From assembly GCF_006210265.1 (NCBI RefSeq), contig NZ_VCNC01000001.1, positions 1 through 64,000 on the forward strand: 64,000 bases of DNA, in the 5' to 3' direction. The DNA comes from Desulfovibrio sp. UCD-KL4C. Lineage in GTDB: Bacteria > Desulfobacterota > Desulfovibrionia > Desulfovibrionales > Desulfovibrionaceae. The translations under genes were made by a program, and so were the position numbers. The notes beneath the pieces were generated by a model. The model ran no database searches, had not been told where the DNA came from, and was given only the letters and a program-made list of their open reading frames with translations. Within the stretch, counting starts at the first letter, position 1. Every line of letters begins with the position of its first letter. Below, in pieces: positions 61,996 to 64,000 of this stretch.

Positions 61996-62433
61996 ATGCC
62001 CAAGCCTTATGCTTTTAAGCTTGAAAAAATTCTCGATTTTAGAAAGCAAGTTGAAGAGCAGGCTCGTTTAGCTCTGGCTGAAGCGACCAGACTTCATGCT
62101 GATCAAAAAAAAATTGTCGATGAAATTGAGCAGAAAAAAAATAATCATCAGAAAAAAGAGTATGAAAAACTGTCTGTTGATGATTTATGGCTATGGCGAC
62201 AGTACAATGAAGCTTTAACTAAAGATCTTCATTTTGCGCAAAATCGTCTCACACAATTGGCCCTCAATTTGCAAAGATGCCGTACAGAAGCTGTTCAAAA
62301 GTCAAAAGATCGTAAGTTGCTGGAAAAACTAAAAGAGAATCAGGCGAAAAAACACAATGAAGAAGAAAATCTTAAAGAACAAAAAGAGTATGACGAAATG
62401 GCAACGCTTCGGTTCAAACCTAAAACTTTCTAA
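61996..62433 (+). CDS. fliJ: Flagellar export chaperone FliJ
   Basis: 145 residues, one long coiled-coil with the FliJ opening FKLEKILDFRKQVEEQARLALAEATRLH. Soluble part of the flagellar type III export apparatus that works with FliI/FliH. It overlaps the next gene by 44 bases. Pairs with a MotE-like gene, as in other delta-proteobacteria. Confidence 0.85.
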   Translation: MPKPYAFKLEKILDFRKQVEEQARLALAEATRLHADQKKIVDEIEQKKNNHQKKEYEKLSVDDLWLWRQYNEALTKDLHFAQNRLTQLALNLQRCRTEAVQKSKDRKLLEKLKENQAKKHNEEENLKEQKEYDEMATLRFKPKTF

Positions 62434-63031
62434 AATTCTTATATGTTTGATTTTTCTTGCATTCTTTAAACTTTCTCTCATAGGTACTTTAGGCTTTAAT
62501 TTACTTGTCCCAACGCAGGGAGCGGTAAAAGCTGTAGTTGAAAGTAGTGTTGTCCGAAATGTGGTTTCTGCTCCAGAAGCCGTTGCCGCTGAATCTGATA
62601 AAAAGCCATCTAAGACGTCAACAACAAAAGGAACAAGTCGTCCTGAAAAAATGGCGGAAGCAGATTGGAAAGCTCTCAAAGCGAAAGAAGATGAACTGGC
62701 GCGTAAAGAAAGGTCACTCCGCACACTTGAGAAAAATTTAGATAAAAAACTTGCTGACCTGAACGGGCTTGAAGCCCGCTTGAAAAAGATGATTGCTGAG
62801 GCCGATGTTCTGAAAGATAAAAAAATTAAGCATCTGGTCGGCGTGTATACGGCGATGAAGCCTAAAAGTGCAGCTCTGGTTATTGAATCTCTCGATAAGG
62901 ATTTAGCTGTCAAAATTTTGTCCGGCATGCGAGGTCGTAATGCTGGTGAAATCCTAGGATTTGTTAATCCAAAGAAAGCGGCAAACCTTTCAGAGGCGTT
63001 GACCAGACTACAGGTTCCTCTTGAGCAGTAG
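62390..63031 (+). CDS. MotE-like flagellar protein (MgtE_N-like domain)
   Basis: 213 residues from the ATG at 62390 (an upstream ATG at 62357 is possible). One membrane helix (LSKILICLIFLAFFKLSLIGTLGF, about 12-35), periplasmic Pro/Ser/Lys linker, coiled-coil (about 85-150), and a C-terminal helical MgtE-N-like domain (LVGVYTAMKPKSAALVIESLDKDLAVKILSGM). Similar to MotE/FliG-like chaperones of the flagellar stator region. Starts inside fliJ; functional partner inferred from that coupling. Confidence 0.75.
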   Translation: MTKWQRFGSNLKLSKILICLIFLAFFKLSLIGTLGFNLLVPTQGAVKAVVESSVVRNVVSAPEAVAAESDKKPSKTSTTKGTSRPEKMAEADWKALKAKEDELARKERSLRTLEKNLDKKLADLNGLEARLKKMIAEADVLKDKKIKHLVGVYTAMKPKSAALVIESLDKDLAVKILSGMRGRNAGEILGFVNPKKAANLSEALTRLQVPLEQ

Positions 63032-63064
63032 TTGTTTGAGGTTTTGGAAATAGTTTTTAATAAT

Positions 63065-63094
63065 TGCTCCAGCCGTTTTTCGGCTGGAGCATTC
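63065..63094 (+). terminator. Terminator-like hairpin after the MotE-like gene
   Basis: Perfect 11-bp stem (63065-63075 with 63081-63091), loop of five T, but only a weak T-rich tail (TTCATATTT). About 33 bp after the stop. Confidence 0.55.
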
Positions 63095-63179
63095 ATATTT
63101 GTATGGTCTTGTATTAAATCCTGTAAAATAAAACCGGAGTTCGCAAGTTTGCAACTTAGCTTTTGCGAAAATATTTAAA

Positions 63180-63983
63180 TTGAAAAGAGTCAAAATAACA
63201 ATTGCTTATGATGGAACAAAGTTCTGTGGCTGGCAGATTCAGCCGGGTGTAAGGACAGTTCAAAATGAACTTGAGAAAGCCATTTCGCGTATAACTGGGG
63301 ATTCGGTGCGAGTATATGGTTCAGGCCGTACCGACAGCGGGGTACATGCCCTTGGGCAGGTGGTTCATTTTACAGTGCCAGACAACAAATCAAAAATTCC
63401 ATGGCAACGGGCTTTGAATTCCATTATGCCGAATGATGTTACTGTGTTGGACGTACAGTATGTGGATGAGTCTTTTCACGCTCAGTTCAGTTCTGTTCGT
63501 AAAACATATGTTTACACTCTCTGGCTGGAAAACAGCTTTTTGTTACCATGTCGACGTAACTATGTATGGGCATGTGGTCCACTTGATCTTAATGCACTTG
63601 ATCAGGGGATGGAGTCTTTTTGGGGCGAACATGATTTTGCGTCTTTTCAAAATGTGGGAACTCCGGTCAAGAATACGATTAGAACCATTTTTAATTTTTC
63701 ACGTCTTTCCGGTGAAAACGAGCATGAAATAAGACTTGAAGTATGCGGATCTGGCTTCTTGAAGCAAATGGTGCGTAATATGGTCGGCTGCCTTGTTGAG
63801 ATCGGTAGGGGTAAAGCAAATTCAGATTCAGTCCGATCAGTCTTAGAGGCGAAAGATCGAACTTTAGCACCAGCCACAGCTCCAGCGCAGGGGCTGTGTC
63901 TTGCTCACGTTTATTACGGGGAGCTTGAGCGTGGCGAATCTGAATCTGGACATAATGAATCTAATATTAACGGGGGCGACTGA
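63180..63983 (+). CDS. truA: tRNA pseudouridine(38-40) synthase TruA
   Basis: 267 residues. Catalytic Asp52 in SGRTDSGVHALGQV; other hallmarks YDGTKFCGWQIQPGVRTVQNELEKAI, AQFSSVRKTYVYTL, FLKQMVRNMVGCLVEIGRG. Modifies U38-U40 in tRNA anticodon arms. TTG start with weak ribosome site; the stop is inside the window. Complete. Confidence 0.95.
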   Translation: MKRVKITIAYDGTKFCGWQIQPGVRTVQNELEKAISRITGDSVRVYGSGRTDSGVHALGQVVHFTVPDNKSKIPWQRALNSIMPNDVTVLDVQYVDESFHAQFSSVRKTYVYTLWLENSFLLPCRRNYVWACGPLDLNALDQGMESFWGEHDFASFQNVGTPVKNTIRTIFNFSRLSGENEHEIRLEVCGSGFLKQMVRNMVGCLVEIGRGKANSDSVRSVLEAKDRTLAPATAPAQGLCLAHVYYGELERGESESGHNESNINGGD

Positions 63984-64000
63984 AACCGTTGAATCACCGC

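Noticed and set aside
62329-63096. 255-codon open frame antisense to fliJ and the MotE-like gene
   Set aside because: Mirror of Lys/Glu-rich coiled-coil coding sequence. Ser/Arg/Phe-rich product, no supporting signal.
1-64000. CRISPR arrays, insertion sequences, prophage or attachment sites
   Set aside because: No regularly spaced repeats, transposase or integrase genes, or flanking duplications were seen.

Overview
The window reads as chromosome of a marine, moderately AT-rich sulfate-reducing bacterium of the Desulfovibrionaceae (Desulfovibrio/Maridesulfovibrio type). It carries almost the whole respiratory core of dissimilatory sulfate reduction: sat, aprBA, qmoABCD and dsrMKJOP. It also has a gene order typical of that family (ffh-rpsP-KH-rimM-trmD-rplS-rnhB-yraN-rsmI-PTS IID-ptsH-ptsI-smpB, then glcD/glcF and secA). 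The species assignment is inference from gene content only. I see no insertion sequence, prophage, CRISPR array, rRNA or recognisable tRNA.

Layout. 0.2-5.8 kb: the dsrMKJOP membrane complex (minus strand), preceded by an RsbRD-like regulator gene. 6.3-10 kb: sfsA (plus), then minus-strand catalase, a hotdog thioesterase and a small unknown gene, with a structured 3' region and repeated palindromes. 10.2-13.0 kb: minus-strand membrane protein (O-antigen ligase-like), a CCG-domain Fe-S protein and an OB-fold protein. 13.3-23.2 kb: a long plus-strand translation/RNA block that includes a TrmD fused to a second SPOUT methyltransferase, then PTS IID-HPr-EI and smpB. 23.3-30.7 kb: a small membrane protein, LysR with a D-lactate/glycolate-type dehydrogenase pair, secA, MarC and a small unknown gene. 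30.8-35.1 kb: a minus-strand Mla lipid-transport operon (mlaEFDCA) plus a phosphodiesterase. 35.3-43.2 kb: minus-strand HD hydrolase, argJ, ppiD-like chaperone, aconitase, a small unknown gene and a chorismate-mutase-like/EPSP-synthase-like fusion. 43.4-53.8 kb: sat (minus) divergent from aprBA-qmoABCD (plus) across about 890 bp of non-coding DNA. 54.3-59.1 kb: a complete livGJHMF branched-chain amino acid importer. 59.4-64 kb: ferredoxin, LarE-like protein, an exported unknown, a Cys-rich mini-protein, fliJ, a MotE-like protein and truA.

How it fits together. Sat makes APS, AprAB reduces it to sulfite, and QmoABC(D) passes quinol electrons to AprAB. DsrMKJOP links membrane and periplasmic electrons to the DsrC trisulfide produced by sulfite reductase. 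GlcD/GlcF-type dehydrogenase and aconitase belong to carbon metabolism, and the ferredoxin is a soluble electron carrier.

The most notable observations are these. (1) A protein with the fold signature of EPSP synthase, fused to a chorismate-mutase-like helix bundle, has lost most catalytic residues. (2) Two intergenic regions inside highly expressed operons (aprA-qmoA and livJ-livH) have three-arm sequences that can form mutually exclusive hairpins. (3) A repeated TTTGTAWTACAAA palindrome lies in front of the thioesterase and the 78-residue unknown gene. (4) TrmD is fused to a second knotted methyltransferase. (5) The PTS IID gene has no IIA/IIB/IIC neighbours. I found no clearly new defence or mobile system.
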